DNA of 64,000 nt. It comes from Paracentrotus lividus (Eukaryota > Echinodermata > Echinoidea > Camarodonta > Echinidae). The position numbers were made by a program, and so were the translations under genes. Shown piece by piece: positions 1-12,755 of the stretch. Positions within the stretch are counted from its first letter, which is position 1. Every line of letters begins with the position of its first letter. Location: NCBI GenBank assembly GCA_940671915.1, contig CALNVZ010000641.1, forward strand, positions 5,516,772 to 5,580,771, read 5' to 3'. The notes under the pieces were generated by a model. That model searched no databases. It saw only the letters and a list, made by a program, of their open reading frames with translations, and had not been told where the DNA came from.

Positions 1-567
1 CTTATATCTCCCCAATATACCCACAAAGAGATACTGTCAATCCCACACACACCACCTTATACTTGCTCCAATTAAATGCTAGTTGATAAATTTTGTTTTG
101 GTATTTGTTTATTGCTTTGTAGAACATATTGATAGTACATATAGATAAGCTGAAAAGGGGGCATGACATTTTCAAGGATTTTTATCTCCGAATACGTATT
201 GATTTGCTTGATTTTTCGTTGTCAAGTTGCACTCGAGATGCCGAAGACTGTACTTTACGACCAGAAAAAGAATAACGACGTTTAGCTGAAAGGAAACAGA
301 TACTTCGTTTATGATATAATTTCTAGGATCTAGAATATTAAATATCAAAATACTGCATTCAAGGCAATATGTTTATTGCAGTTTATAGTGCAGACAATCG
401 AATGTGATTTTGACATATTGTGATATTTTTTTCTTTTTTTTAAATCTCAGGTTCGAATGGATGGAAACCCTATTTTCTTTGCTTATTTTTCATTATTGAT
501 TTACAGTCATTCTGTTCGTTGTTCATGTTTTGAAAAAAATTTAAATAAAATGATATGTGAGTGTTTT
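1..567. other. AT-rich DNA, nothing recognised
   Basis: I see no ORF worth naming, no RNA gene and no clear inverted or tandem repeat. It holds several T-rich runs (around 425-445). It could be intronic or intergenic. Confidence 0.6.
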
Positions 568-745
568 TAATGTCATCTCTGAGACGGATTGGGAACTACT
601 GGGATGGTTTTGAGATTCCTGAGACTCATGAACATCGAGGGGACTCAGGAGAACATCTCTTGCAACAAGTTTAAAACTCGCTTAGACCATTCAAAGTAGT
701 CCCAATCAGTCTTGAAACGTCTTCGCGAATTGAGATACACATAAT
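568..745. mobile_element. Decayed copy of the GAGACG foldback family
   Basis: The segment opens with GTCATCTCTGAGACGG and closes with GTCTTCGCGAATTGAGATAC, an imperfect inverted pair. It matches the ends of clean family members at 55741-56074 and 63621-63900 (ATCTCACTTCGCGG and its complement). The interior has the same style of GAGAC/GGTTTTGAGA and AAAGTAGTCCC words, but most CpG sites and the long palindromic arms are lost, so this looks like an old copy. The exact ends are uncertain by about 10 bases. Confidence 0.5.
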
Positions 746-3117
746 TGATTGCCATTTCTATGAGATAATTGAATGATTACGGTCATGTTATGTGTCACTG
801 AATGCCAATTGTCCGTCGGTGGATTCAGCCAGCGCTGATATTTTGTAATAAGAAAAAGTTAATTGGCATTGTCACGTTTAAATATTTGCCATTCCTTTTT
901 GTCTCTACGAATAAGTGGTCATTAATTAAAATAGAGCTTTATAGGAGGGTCTGTTAAGGATTTCCTGCTGAATTTTTTCAGCTGTCCGTGTTGTTGTATT
1001 TACATAATATAGAAGTAGTTCAGTCATGGATTTATGATTTCGATATGATTAAAAGCAGGGTTAGTCTAGGGTAGGATCAAATCATCAACTTTGGAGTCAT
1101 GCGGTCCATGATGATGGCTACGAGAAATCAATCGTATCCTTTTATCAATCGTAAGTCTTTGTTTACACCACCTTGGATACATAATAACAACTTACCGTAA
1201 TGACGTTCGCAAATCTGTAATATCACGGCATTTGTAATGAAGTCGAGCTTTACCCTTGCTCGAGCCATAGCTTTTGGTGCTTCATTGCTCAGTAATGGCG
1301 AGTTACGATAGGACCTTTGAATAACATTCAGCAAATTAACATGCCATAGTTATTTCAGCAGATAGTTATTTTAGCATGTTAGTGAGATGTCGAAGTATAA
1401 AGATTAGGTAAAAGATGATGTATAAAGATGAGGTCACATGAAAGCCTCAGTCATGAAGTGATGTACTTTCGATGAACGAACTTCCTTGCTTATCTTTGTT
1501 CGCCGGCCCATAAAATATTTGGTGGGGAATGAAGATTAAAGGTGGCGTTGTTTTTATTCTGTGGAAATTAATTATTGGTCCCTCTATTAATATTGTAGCT
1601 TTCATTAATCAGAAGCCGATGTTAACCGGAAATTTTTACAAATTAAAGGCGCAATCTAACTCGCGATCCATAGTATAATGACTCTACATTATTATGCATT
1701 TTGATTAAATACCCCTCCTTTGATGATAAACCCAGGTTCTAGAGTACCGAGTCAAAGACCTGGATGATTGAGTTTAGAATGTCGCTTACGAGCATCCAAA
1801 CACCATTGTATGTAGAGTAGTGAAGTATAAAAGATTTGCTTGCACGCAGACTTTGAACAGGTTGAAATAGTATATAATATTTTTAAAAATGATAGAAGAA
1901 CAAATGTCGCGTTTAATGTCTTGGTGAGTTTGTGTTGGGAACTACGATGCAACAAAAAACCATTGCAGCCAGATTGCTTATTATTTTATGTTTTTTTCTC
2001 TTTCTTCATTTTTTAAGGAACAACACAAATTATTAATTTTCCAGCTTGAACGCATTTTGGTTAACCTGTATATTGTCATGGTGTTATCGAACTTTATGTG
2101 AATAACTCACCATGGAAATCATAGCGAATTGCATTGTAACATTGTAATTAGTCATTTTGTTTAATTTTTATATTTTTTTTCTTGTTCATAAAATTTTAAG
2201 ATTAAGCCTTTAATAGAAAGTATTCTTTTTATACATGACTGTTCGCTCACGATAGATTCAACTAAATGACAGGGTTCGCGATCATTATCAGGGACCATGA
2301 AGTTATAACAAGCAGTTACCTTAATTAATTCGGTTAATACGGAAAGAGGTGTATCACAAACAAAAATGTTTTGCGACATTGATTGGCATTTGAAATTACC
2401 CTCGGTGTCTAGATGACGTATAATTGCACAATACAAAATAATTAAATTTCTTTGGATTGGATTCAAAGATGGAACGTCTTTTTCTTTTGAATTATTTTTC
2501 ATTTAAATTTCACCCTTGGCGAGAGATGCATTTTAACATTTTTTGTGAAATTTATCAATTAATTTGTTATAATGAAAAAAAATCAAATACAATACAAATC
2601 CAGAGTAAAAATTATCAAGGGCCCTTTGGCAATAATATCTATTGTTATTTTCAATTGGAAATACATTTAACAGCTATAGAATTCATTTTTGTGCTTTCGG
2701 TGAGCGATATTGAAAAGGGGAAAAGAAGACCTGCACAAATTTTTATCAATTTCGTTGCGAATTGTGGATTGATTTTAAAAAATCCATGTATTTATTAACA
2801 AAAATAATATTATTGGGATAATAAACTTATCATTGGACTTTCCTCATAAAGGAAGCTGGAAGACAAAATACTGTCACTAAGAATGATGAACATAACCAGA
2901 TGCTAACATGATGTGACAGATATCCTAGACGATCCAGGTAGAATGTCACTTATGACGTCAACATCTGCAATGTTGCAAGCATTCAAAGAATTTATGACAA
3001 TATCGACTATAAGTTTTAAAATATTTAAAAAGTGATTTGCAGAATGAAATAGTAAGCTAAATAGAGAGAGCACATCTTGAGTGGAAATATTATTTTAAAT
3101 ACTAAATGATAAGTGCT
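746..3117. other. AT-rich DNA without recognisable gene
   Basis: No repeat longer than a few tens of bases was recognised. Two opposite ORFs of 113 codons overlap at their ends (2161-2502 minus and 2457-2798 plus). Neither has a domain I know, and both sit in DNA with the base composition of the surroundings, so I do not call them genes. Confidence 0.5.
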
Positions 3118-3480
3118 TTTAAAGGGATGCAGTAACATTGCAATTTATGGATTTAGCTCATTTTTGCTAACATGATTATGGAACTATAGGTCAGTCTGGG
3201 GTATTCCTAAAAATTGCAGTTTATTGCTTTCTTTATTTTCGAGATATTTACGTTTTATTTCAATTTTCTTAACCGTTCCTTGACTCTTTAAAAACGGTGT
3301 TGTTCATGCACGTTGGTTTTCACCGCATTCCTGTTGTCAAGTCCCGTGCTCGGGTGGCTTGAAGTTTGCAACGGAGCCGGATTAGATTAATTTATGGCGG
3401 CCGTATCTCAGCGCGTTTGAAATTTCATGTTTTAAAGATAGTAAATTGGACTTGCATTGATCTGATGAAGGAGTTGTTTT
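3118..3480 (+). mobile_element. Diverged copy of the AAAGGGATGCAGTAAC element
   Basis: The left end TAAAGGGATGCAGTAACATT is nearly identical to the complement of the right end of the element at 24129-24561. Similarity continues inward in the same order: GATTTAGCTCATTT, ATAGGTCAGTCTGG, TTTCGAGATAT, a GC-rich middle with TTCCTGT...TGAAGTTTGC, and near the right end CTTGCATTGATCTGATG. The right terminus itself is decayed and not located, and the copy is opposite in orientation to the 24-kb one. No coding capacity is seen, so I infer a non-autonomous DNA transposon. Confidence 0.6.
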
Positions 3481-5719
3481 TCGGTCAGGCCATGAACTCT
3501 ATTCATTTCGATCTCTTTTGACTTGTTTTTGGAATTTACTAAATCTTTTTAAATGTTTTAGTTTTCCCCGAAGTTTATCCCAGGACGTCTAACTACTCTG
3601 TAGACATAATAGTACTGTGTTGTATCAGACTGCCATTCGAGAATTATTCTTTACTTATTTTTTTTATATCCTACAACTTAAATTCTTTAGGCCTTGGTCT
3701 AGAATTCTTCATGTGACTATTATATCGCCATAAAAAGATTCTTTGAGATTTAGGTTAATTATCATTTACAGTTCTTCGGCACCAAGCTCATAAGATTGCA
3801 ACTGGTCATGTGATCCAGTGTCATGCGTCATTTTAGGTCTTTGTCGCGATTCTGCCACAGTTAGAATCCAGTTTCTAGAGTTAAAAAAAAAAAAACACAT
3901 ATGGTAATCGCTCTTGTTTGCTTTGATTTTTAGCAATAAATATAGAAAACTCCATAGCAAGAACTAATTCTAATCGGGAACTATATTTACCTAGGCCTGA
4001 CCCAAAAAACAAACAATGATTCATTAATGAGATGTATAATGACGTAATAATAATATTTAGTCTAACGATTTTTATTATTTTTTTTTGAGTATTATTTTTT
4101 ATTACGATATACTGTAGGCCTTATGACCGGCTTGAGACTGAATAGATACACATTAGTAATTTTTTTTTTTTTTTTCTGGTTTACACCAAAATTATTTCGT
4201 AGAAAATGCGCATTTCTGGACATAATTCAGAGCTTTAAGGGGATTTAAAATTACCCGTATCATTTTATTAAATTTATCGTGTTAAACTTAAAGTACCAAT
4301 ATTTTATTTCATAAAAATCCCTGAAGTCTAACGTCCTAAAGAAGTTAACCTGATTGCAATATAAATCAGGACTCAAGTTATGTGTGACATTTTGTGATCG
4401 TTGTTGTGACAATACTTGTTTGTCCTTATTCAGAGCGCATGTCGGCTGATTGGAATTTAGCTGATTCAATTGCTTCAGTGCGGTTGGTATATGGAGAAAA
4501 TAAGATAATACAAGAATTCAATCAAATAGATTCATTTACGACATATTTTTTGTCCATGCATTGGATGATTGTTGTATAAAATTAAATTTCTATAAAGAGG
4601 GAAGGGAAGACGTTGTCATGATAGGAATCGCCTTTGCAGGATATCCTTCTTTGAATATTCATGAGTACTCTATATAAATGTGGATCTTATTATAGGGTGT
4701 TCATTTCCGCAAACAATTTCAAAAATAAAAGATTGATCTCTTCAGAACGACGTTATTTCTCAGTATAGTACCTTGGCCAGACTGCGCGATGCTCTTTAAT
4801 AATTTCGAGGCAAGGCATATACGCATGGGTCACTGTCCATTGAAAAAAAAATTATGTGTCGCGGATCTGTAAACAACATGCTCCACCGACCAAGGAATTC
4901 CCATTCGATCTCTATAAGTGGAGGATCGGATTGGATTGTATTTTCCTGGTGAATTCTGTTGAGTAATTTAACATCAACTTTCAATGACTATAACTAAGAC
5001 TATTAACATCTACTTAGAATTTGGTGTCATGCGTGCCGTACGCCAGATTGATTCGATTCTAACGGCGTCATTAACAATTGGAGAATTAATATTGAAAATA
5101 TATCCCACAGAGTGCTTCAGAGTAAACCTCAATGGAGCAGACCTGTTTCTTCGCCAATAAACATTCACGTAATACATCACTTGCAACTGGTAGGTCAGTG
5201 TTTAGTGTGTTGTTATTATATGAGTTGCAGACGTGTGGATGTGTAACGCTGATAATTGTATGCGCTGGGTGACCGTTTCATAAGATAGATAACATTTCAT
5301 GAAAAAAAAATCTTATACTGATTGTGCGTTTGCAATGCCAAATTTCAACAAGTTATGTTATTCGTATTTTAACATACATAAATCACGTAATTTCTAATGT
5401 ATTGATTTACACTATTAGACCTACCTTTTTTCTTTTCTTTCTTTTGTCTTTCCTTTTTTTTATATCATAGGGCACTTAATTAATTTTTCAACATGGTTTA
5501 AAATGCACCTTACTGAACATGAATAATTTGTCTTATTTGAATCGCATCTTGCCTATTAAAGCAGCCCTAAGACAGAATTTGTGCTGGGTGAGGCTACTGT
5601 GTTTATTTTTGCGTGTTTAGGATTACATGATAAGGGTCCGTTCGAAAGATGAACTTTTGTCAAGCCATAGCGTAAATCTTTGGTTTGTTTGTCAGCCAAA
5701 TGTGACCAATTGTCTACTC
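3481..5719. other. AT-rich DNA, nothing recognised
   Basis: It holds poly-T runs (for example 4158-4175) and small ORFs of at most 69 codons with no recognisable product. No tandem or inverted repeat stood out. Confidence 0.5.
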
Positions 5720-5890
5720 AGAGGCGCAGAGCCGGTGGTGGGGTGTGGTCTTCAGCACCCCCGGACCCATTTTTTTAATGCAACGTGTACAAAAACGCAA
5801 AAAGACCATAATTGTGATTTTTAGCCTGTCAGCAACCTCTCCCCCCCCCCACTCGGCTCAGCCCCTTCCATTTTAAAGACCTCCGCGGCC
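5720..5890. repeat. GC-rich repeat-like segment with C-tract
   Basis: A GC-rich island in AT-rich DNA. It has GGCGCAGAGCCGGTGGTGGG at the left, a C10 tract near 5845 and CCTCCGCGGCCCCTG at the right. It has the look of a dispersed repeat, but no second copy is present in this window, so the call rests on composition only. Confidence 0.25.
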
Positions 5891-6552
5891 CCTGATTTTT
5901 TATTCCTTGCAGAGTTTACAGGATTTTGGAATCGTGCTTTATAGTTAGAAACTTTTGTACTTTAATTCCGGACAGTTTCTAATATTTCAGTACCACAAAT
6001 CTGTAAATCGGTATCAACTGTTTCAAGATTGTTGTTACATTTGATACCCTTAGTTAAACCAGATTTAAAGTATGTTAAATTAGTAATTATTTTGTGAATA
6101 CCTGCCAAGATTAACAAACCGTAAATTCTCACGATTCCTTACATTTGATTGGTCACTCTTTCGCAGAAGATTTATGCGGCAAGGAAATTTAATTTCCTTT
6201 AGGGATGTTTCATTCTGTACACACAATCTTCCAATTGCGACCGGTTATACATGGTATCTATCTTGGGCAACGATGAAAGGGAAAGTAAATGGGATTCAAT
6301 AGCATGTAACAGATGAGTTTGAATGAGTGGAACATTAAAGGGTGGGTTATTGGGGGGTGGGGGGGTAATTAAATCATTTTATTTCATTTTGAAGGAAGGG
6401 GAAATATGGGAATTTAGGGTAACTGAACTGTAATTCGATAACAGTATTAAGACAACTTGACTAGGATAAGTTTAAATAAAGAGGAGGGAATTTTTCAAAC
6501 AGACGTGAAATGAGCTTGTCTACCATAAACTTTCGTTGAGTTTGATCGAATC

Positions 6553-7031
6553 TACACTCTAGAAATTGGGTGTTTTTTTATTTTGCACTTCAGAGCTGAT
6601 ATCAGCGCTTTTTAGAGCTTGCATAGTGACTGCACTCAAAGTTGCTGTTTAATAACTCAAAGTGCTGTTTTATAACTTTCAGGCGAGCTTCGTAGATCGC
6701 AGGGTCACCCGAATGAGAAGGCTGACGAGCAGTGTATAGACCAATTTACATCTAAATTGCTTAGCAGTATATTGTTGCTCAATGATAACTTTCTACAATT
6801 TTGCCATATGCTGCCTAATTAAAGTAAGTTAGGAGATCTTCGTTGGTCTTTTAGGTAACGTCAGCGGTACTCTTCGTGTCTAGTCGGCCCTGGTTCGAAC
6901 CCATTTACTGAATGAACATTTTTGTTGATACTTATCACTTGGGCAAGTGCTAGCCTTTCAGTTGCTATATAGCACTTCAAGTGCAGTCACTATTACGTGC
7001 ACCCATGATTAGACTTCGGTTTTTAGGTGTA
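6553..7031. mobile_element. TIR element of the TA-CACTCTAAAAACTGAAG family
   Basis: The left end reads TACACTCTAGAAATTGGGTG. The complement of the right end reads TACACCTAAAAACCGAAGTC. Both match the clean 121-bp MITE at 44711-44831. The right half (AGCACTTCAAGTGCAGTCAC, then CACCCATGATTAGACTTC) aligns base for base with that copy, while the left half carries the same words inverted (CATAGTGACTGCACTC). A segment of about 280 bases in the middle has no counterpart. Either this is a longer form of the family, or two copies with a filler between them. Confidence 0.65.
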
Positions 7032-8255
7032 TAATTGCTAAACCTATCCGTGTAGCTCGTTTGTTTTGATGCTCACCAACATAAAACTTGGAATTAATTT
7101 TGGCTGTATTTTATTTGAAAGAGCAAAGAAGTTTTAAGCGAGGATATCTTAACGTGTAATCTATGTATAGTTTTGGTAACAAAAAGGATGCATAAAAAAC
7201 CGATCAATATAGTCTATGTTGTCCACAATGCTCAAGAGATGTGTAGACATCTTGTGTTTTCGCTTATGATTTCAAGTGAATTTCAGGGATATGTTTGAAG
7301 AACATAGTAAGGGTTGTTTGGACCTTTGGCGTGCTTGCTCCGCTCGCCAGAGTTCGCATGAACGGTGGTAGCGATCGCGTGTGTATCCCCTCACAGAGAT
7401 AGTATTGTTTTCACCTCGTGAGCGCTGAAATTTTTCGGGTTCCCGCATTCAGTTGTATCTTATATTTGAATTAAAGACACTAACAGATTTCATGGAAACG
7501 ATTTTCTTTTTATGTTATGGTTTTAATTTTTCATTTATCTAACTGTGAGATACATGAAATTTTTCCTTCTCCCAAATATCCAGCGTTTGAAATCATCTTC
7601 ACTTATGTCGACTGTTAATATGGTTGTCCCTCTGCTAAGGTTCATGCGATCAAAGACAATTTTTCGGTAATTCAGTGTTAGAAGAATTTTGGAGAGCTCC
7701 TAAATGTTAATTTTTTTTTTTTTTTTTTTTTTTTGATAAATAAAATAATAAATAAACAAAAAACAATCTGATGTTACAGTCCATTATGATGGATGATGCT
7801 TAATATTTGGGCATTGTGGAAAATCAATAGGAAATTGGATGTTTATGATGCCAAAACACCTTCTTTAGTTAATGTTTTCATATTCTTTTTATGGCAACAC
7901 TGGCGATTGTGGACGAATAACGAGAGAACTATAGAGAAGGACGCCTGCGAGTGTTTTGATATCACAAAAGGTCTAGGGTAAGACATCTATTTTTTGAATT
8001 GTGTCTTTCTTTCAGAATTCTTATTATTCTTTGTTAATTAATAGCCTTCTATTTTTCTCTTGGACACACTATTCACCGAAAGATCTGATAAGAATTATCC
8101 ACGGAAAAAGAAGATAATACCCCATGACTTGTCCCTGATGAGAATATTATTATCGTTACTATTTTCGACCTTCAATCTTACTTTTCATTCATTTAGGAAA
8201 TTAGAATTAAAACACATCTACTATATTCTTATGATTCAGTTGTTTTCAGATGTCG
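7032..8255. other. AT-rich DNA with a poly-T tract
   Basis: It contains a long T run near 7711-7733 followed by AT-rich sequence. The largest ORFs are 62-74 codons and unrecognised. There is nothing else to support. Confidence 0.5.
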
Positions 8256-8850
8256 ATATCTACCGGGATGTGTACTCGTGTTAACACCACAGGTGAAGTG
8301 AGACAATGTCGATGCAGTACCGTGTGGTATTGGTGTGTCTCTTGTGTGATGTTCAATGTATAACACCATGCGTCGATGACCGTACTTGGTGGTAATGTGT
8401 TGTCTCCATTGTGCTGATGGTTTAAGTAGTAGTAACACAATTGTCGATGGCATGCTGTGGTGGTCTTGGTGTTGTCTCTTGTGCTTGATGGTACAGGTGT
8501 AGTAACCTTAGTTGTCGTGCAGTGCTGTGGTGATATCTGGTGTGTGTCTCTTGTGCTGGATGGTACAGGTGTAGAACACCAATTGACGATGGCGTGCTGT
8601 GGTGGTCTCTTGGTGTTGTCTTTGTGCTGATGGTACAGTAAGTAAAACCAAATATCGTGGCATGCTGTGTGATATCCGGTGTTGTCTCTTGTGCTGATGG
8701 TACAGAGTAGTAACCCTATGTTGATGAAGTACCGTGGTTATCGGTGTGTTGCTCTGATACTTGATGGTACAGGCTGTAGTAAACCATGTTGTCGATTCAG
8801 GACTTGGTGTATCTGGTGTCGTCGCTGGTGCTGATGGTACAGTCGAAGTC
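8256..8850. repeat. ~70-bp minisatellite, about 8 degenerate units
   Basis: The word GTGCTGATGGTACAGG (with variants) recurs near 8411, 8481, 8553, 8623, 8691, 8755 and 8828, a spacing of about 63-73 bases. Between copies the unit reads roughly GTAGTAAC..., TTGTCGATGGC..., GTGCTGTGGTG, TCTGGTGTTGTCTC. Units differ mainly by one- and two-base indels. The minus-strand ORFs across it (up to 74 codons) are by-products of the repeat. Confidence 0.85.
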
Positions 8851-10229
8851 AGAGCTGTAGAAACTTCAGATGGCGATGGTGATGTTGTTTTCCCGTGTGA
8901 GAAAAGAACATTGATAATATAGTATGAAGGGATAAATTGAGTGTTTTTTTAATGTAATAGGGCCACTACCCTTTTCGAATGTCGAATGGGTGATAGCTGC
9001 AGCAGATGGACAAGCTTTGTAGCAATCTCAGTCGTGACGCGGTGCTTCGTATGTGTGAATGAGAAAAAATCCGAGAGATGGAAAAGTAATGGAGATTTTT
9101 GGTGAAATGTTTTTTTCTAGGACAACGACCCTTGGACATGACCCCAGACAATAACCCTCATGATTAGTATGGCACTTTTGTGATGACGTCAACATTTGGA
9201 TATTGCAGAAAGGGGGGTTTGGTGATAATTGTTTTTTCACAATAAAGTTAGAGCAGTAGTTATTTGATTCATATAAACAAGATTAGACTGTGTGTCATTT
9301 TGTTTTTATGCAATTAGAAATCAGCTTTGGGGCCATATTACTGCATGATAACCTCAGTGTCATGATTCGATTTCAGTTAATCTTGATGTTCCAATACCAA
9401 TATAATACTTTAGAATAAGCAATTTGATAATTTATAGATGGATGTTCCATTTAAAAATCCTATACCTTGTGAGGTAAATTTCACTACTTGTATTGCTGAA
9501 AGGGTGTCTTGGTAGTTAGGTAGCCTGAAGAAGTTGAATGGGTGTTGAATTGGGTATTTGATCCGTGGTACTTTCATGGTTGCTGTTACGTTGAGTGTAC
9601 TATCTTGGGCATTTATAAAGTTGCATTACACTTGACAGAATTCGGTTGTGGTGAGAAGATTAATATGTTGTCTATGTGACAGAAAAGTCTGCATTTGTTT
9701 CCGGACGTACGAAAAAGCTGGACAAATATCTTCAATTGTACCTATTAATATGCGGGTTCTGCTTGTTCTATGTGAAACGAAAAATAAAATCAATTAAACA
9801 TCGAGGTTTAAACATAATAGATATGTGAATTTCAAACTGTTACGGTTTCAAGGGGGATTTGCCTCGGGTTTTTAAATAATCTTGTGAACACGGTAGCTTG
9901 AAGTGGATGTTATGTTACCATTATTGCCCAGCGGCCAGAGCACTTTTGAATTAGATTTCAACTGGAAAAGATCAGCACCTTGTAGACATACAAATACTGT
10001 TTTCTAATTACCACTTTACCAGTGTTACCAGTATAATTAATTCTGGTAACATGGTGTACTTCCCTTAGACAAATTTTATAAGAATCTAAAAAATCTAGCT
10101 TTATTTATTTTTATTATGAAATAAAAATGTAATTTCTGGATTAAGTCCTTTGTGAATGAAACTCTTTGTAAATCTTTTATTTCCACGCAGCACACTCTGG
10201 CTCCATTGGAGTTTAAAAATGGAGTTATA
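8851..10229. other. AT-rich DNA, possible single foldback remnant
   Basis: Mostly featureless. At about 9118-9160 a sequence beginning AGGACAACGACCC resembles the arms of the foldbacks at 20999-21106 and 36679-36723 (GGACAACTACCCCC), but no matching inverted arm was found. ORFs of 61-70 codons here are unrecognised. Confidence 0.4.
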
Positions 10230-10540
10230 TACGTTTATTTATTGTTTGACAATAACAGAGATTAAAGACATTGATTGAGAGAGTACAAAATTAAAAGGTT
10301 CAGTCGAGTTGTTTACAAATTTGCGGCTAATTAAGTTGTCGCGTAACTATACATCACATATGTCAACGGCCGCCATGCGGTAAATATCACAGACGCGGGG
10401 GTCTTTTGATACTTCCTCGAGATAGAGTGTCGAAATACTTTCCACAGCGTAACATGAAACTTGCAATTGGGAAGCTATTGTATGAACAAATCATTTTATC
10501 ATGGACTCCGTTCGAGAGCAATGTTTTTTGTCTCGGGCGC
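10230..10540 (+). repeat. Block B, first copy of a large direct duplication
   Basis: This aligns over about 300 bases with 14849-15165. Shared anchors in order are TAAAGACATT, GAGAGAGTACAA, GGTCAGTCGAGT..GTTTACAAATTTGC, GTCGCGTAA, ATGTCAACG, GTAAATATCAC, CGCGGGGTCTTTTG, GAAATACTTTCC, AACATGAAACT, ATCATGGACT and GCAATGTTTTTT. Differences are dominated by single-base insertions and deletions. No coding potential is evident. It forms the left part of a unit that seems to repeat (see block A and the minisatellites). Confidence 0.85.
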
Positions 10541-12020
10541 CTGCAGTGGATATTAATGTTGGATTAAATTTCTTGCTTTGGGGGATTTGACGTATTTGTA
10601 TTCTGTCTAATTCCTCCTATTTTATCTGGATATTGTATTTTACTTCACACTGCGGCTGACAGACGATTAATATCTTCATGAGTTTAGTTTTGCTGTCTAT
10701 CGTCAAGTGGTTATACCCGTTGAAATATTAGTCTTGGAAGATTTTAGTGCACATAATCACTGATTTGGACGGAGAAGTGGGTCGCGGCTGTGGTAGACCG
10801 GGAAATTGAAGGCTAATGGCCGGTGTAGTTGGACCGCTGGCAGAGAGTGGCAAGATCGGGAGCAGGGGATGGAAATGGACGAGGAGCTCAGGCCCGACAG
10901 GCGACAGCATAGAAGAGGAAAACCACTAGCATAAACCCCCAAGCAATGCGGGCAAGGGAAGGAGCGGAGTTGCCATAATCTGGGCCAGAGCATATGCACC
11001 CTAGGACAAGCCAAATGCGACTGTCTATCCATGGTTCATGTCTGCATAATTATGACAGGTGAGGTTGCACGATTCCGGAACATTGATTGATGTAGAGAGG
11101 TCTAGACCCTCTGTAGAAATTATTGGTTGTTACAGGCTACAACCTGTAAAACTGAAATGAAATGAAAAATGAAAATAGCCATGTCTAGATAAAGACAATA
11201 TTTGGGGCATACCATGGATGCATGTTATGGGGCAAATGCCTAACTTGAGATGTAAATTGACGAGATAGGCCCTATATGATCATTGCTTAATTATATGAGG
11301 CAGGTTTGGCCAGTGTATGCCTGCCCGGTTCGATCGGGACCTAAAGAATTGCGAACGGTGAATAAATTTCCCGACGTGGAAACCAATTGAAATGCAAGGA
11401 TATTGTACGATTAATCAATACATAAGCTTATTAAGAGGCTAATTTTGCCTCCTGATTTATATGATGGCAAGATTGAGGTTGAACGAAAAGAAGCGGTGAG
11501 GTGTTATATAACCGAAATTGGCAATCCGCTGTAATATTTTGAATGTGTGCTATATTTAAACCTTTTTTCTATATTACTGTTGGACGGAAATGAAAACAAG
11601 CAATAATCGTTGCACTCGAAGAAATCCGTAAGATTGTTGCAGAATAATGTTCTGTTATATGAATGTTTTAACGAATACGTTAACTGAAGAGAGAATTGTG
11701 GTTCTTTGATTATTTGTTTTCTGTAGTGAGGCTACACCCATTGGTGTGTTAATTGCACGTATATTGCATAAAGCAATCTATTCTCATGATTGGTTTTGGG
11801 GAGGCTCAACAGATATGCTGATTAATTAAGCACACTTCAATTACACGTAGGTAAAGAATGCCGGTGTGAAAATTTGAGTTGCATAATAACCTCGGAATGA
11901 ATGAACAAATTGAAATCATAAAACGATATTAAAGATAACTCATGACAATGTGGTTGTATGTTAATATGAGTAATATATCTCTGGAACAAGTTACTTCTCG
12001 TAGTTCTCGTCCTTTTTGTT
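10541..12020. other. No gene recognised; GC-rich patch at 10760-11040
   Basis: The GC-rich patch at 10760-11040 carries a minus-strand ORF of 91 codons, rich in Leu, Pro, Ser and Cys, with no domain I can name. It reads like a chance ORF in GC-rich DNA. The rest is AT-rich and empty. Confidence 0.35.
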
Positions 12021-12137
12021 GCAGGGACCGAGATGCGGGATAATAGACCTTGGTCTTGGCGGATAGCTCACCCTTGGCCGGATGCAGGGTTACCTAAGTT
12101 GAGAGCGAAGTTGCAGAGCATTCCGGTTCACCATTGA
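12021..12137 (+). other. Exon-like segment (weak)
   Basis: A polypyrimidine tract ending in TTTTTGTTGCAG (AG at 12023-12024) looks like a eukaryotic splice acceptor. After it, one frame beginning at 12027 stays open for 36 codons (TEMRDNRPWSWRIAHPWPDA...) and stops with TGA at 12135-12137. Local GC is higher than in the flanks. It could be the last coding exon of a spliced gene, but no partner exon, homology or poly-A signal supports that, and a 36-codon open frame is not rare by chance. Confidence 0.15.
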
Positions 12138-12755
12138 ACGACCCTCCTGTTCCATTGAATTGCTGTCACAATGATGATAATACAACCCGGTCAACCGGCA
12201 TCCGCATTGCATGTTATATCACTTAGGAGTGAGAATAGTCGATGGATATTTTCATCCACGTTTTGTGATGGACCCATATTGTTGACCGATTTCCCCCATT
12301 CCGTTTACTGTTTTGCATGTCTAAACCTATAATTGGAGTGATTCGAGTTAGTGATGCTGATTACATTGTGCATGAGAATATACAGATAGTTGGAAAGAAG
12401 GGGAATCAGTATTTGGATGGCCATGATGGAATGGAAAGACATAGGCCTATTACTTTCATTTCCACTTATATTATCTGATGATCCTTTTGAAAGTGCTGGA
12501 TACGTCTCAGATAATGTTGAAAGGCCTGGAATTGATCCTGTCATAGACAGAAGCAGTAGGAAGAGAAATTTGATCTACTGTCAGGACAAGATGTTGATAA
12601 GATATATATATCCATGATAATTAAACTGTTTATATGCTTCATTTGGTAAGCTAATGTATAAGCTTTTGAAGTAAAACGTATGGAATGAAGAGTATTGACT
12701 AGATAATCCACAATGCGGGAAATCTCGAGTATTTATGGCACAAATTGCTTAAAAT

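Noticed and set aside
2161..2502. 113-codon minus ORF
   Set aside because: Composition is protein-like, but there is no recognisable domain, no splice or promoter support, and it overlaps an equally long plus-strand ORF.
6840..6905. tRNA-like B box (GGTTCGAACCC) at 6891
   Set aside because: No matching A box or stems were found at the proper distance.
10757..11032. 91-codon Leu/Pro/Ser/Cys-rich minus ORF
   Set aside because: Chance openness in a GC-rich patch; no domain or conservation is visible.
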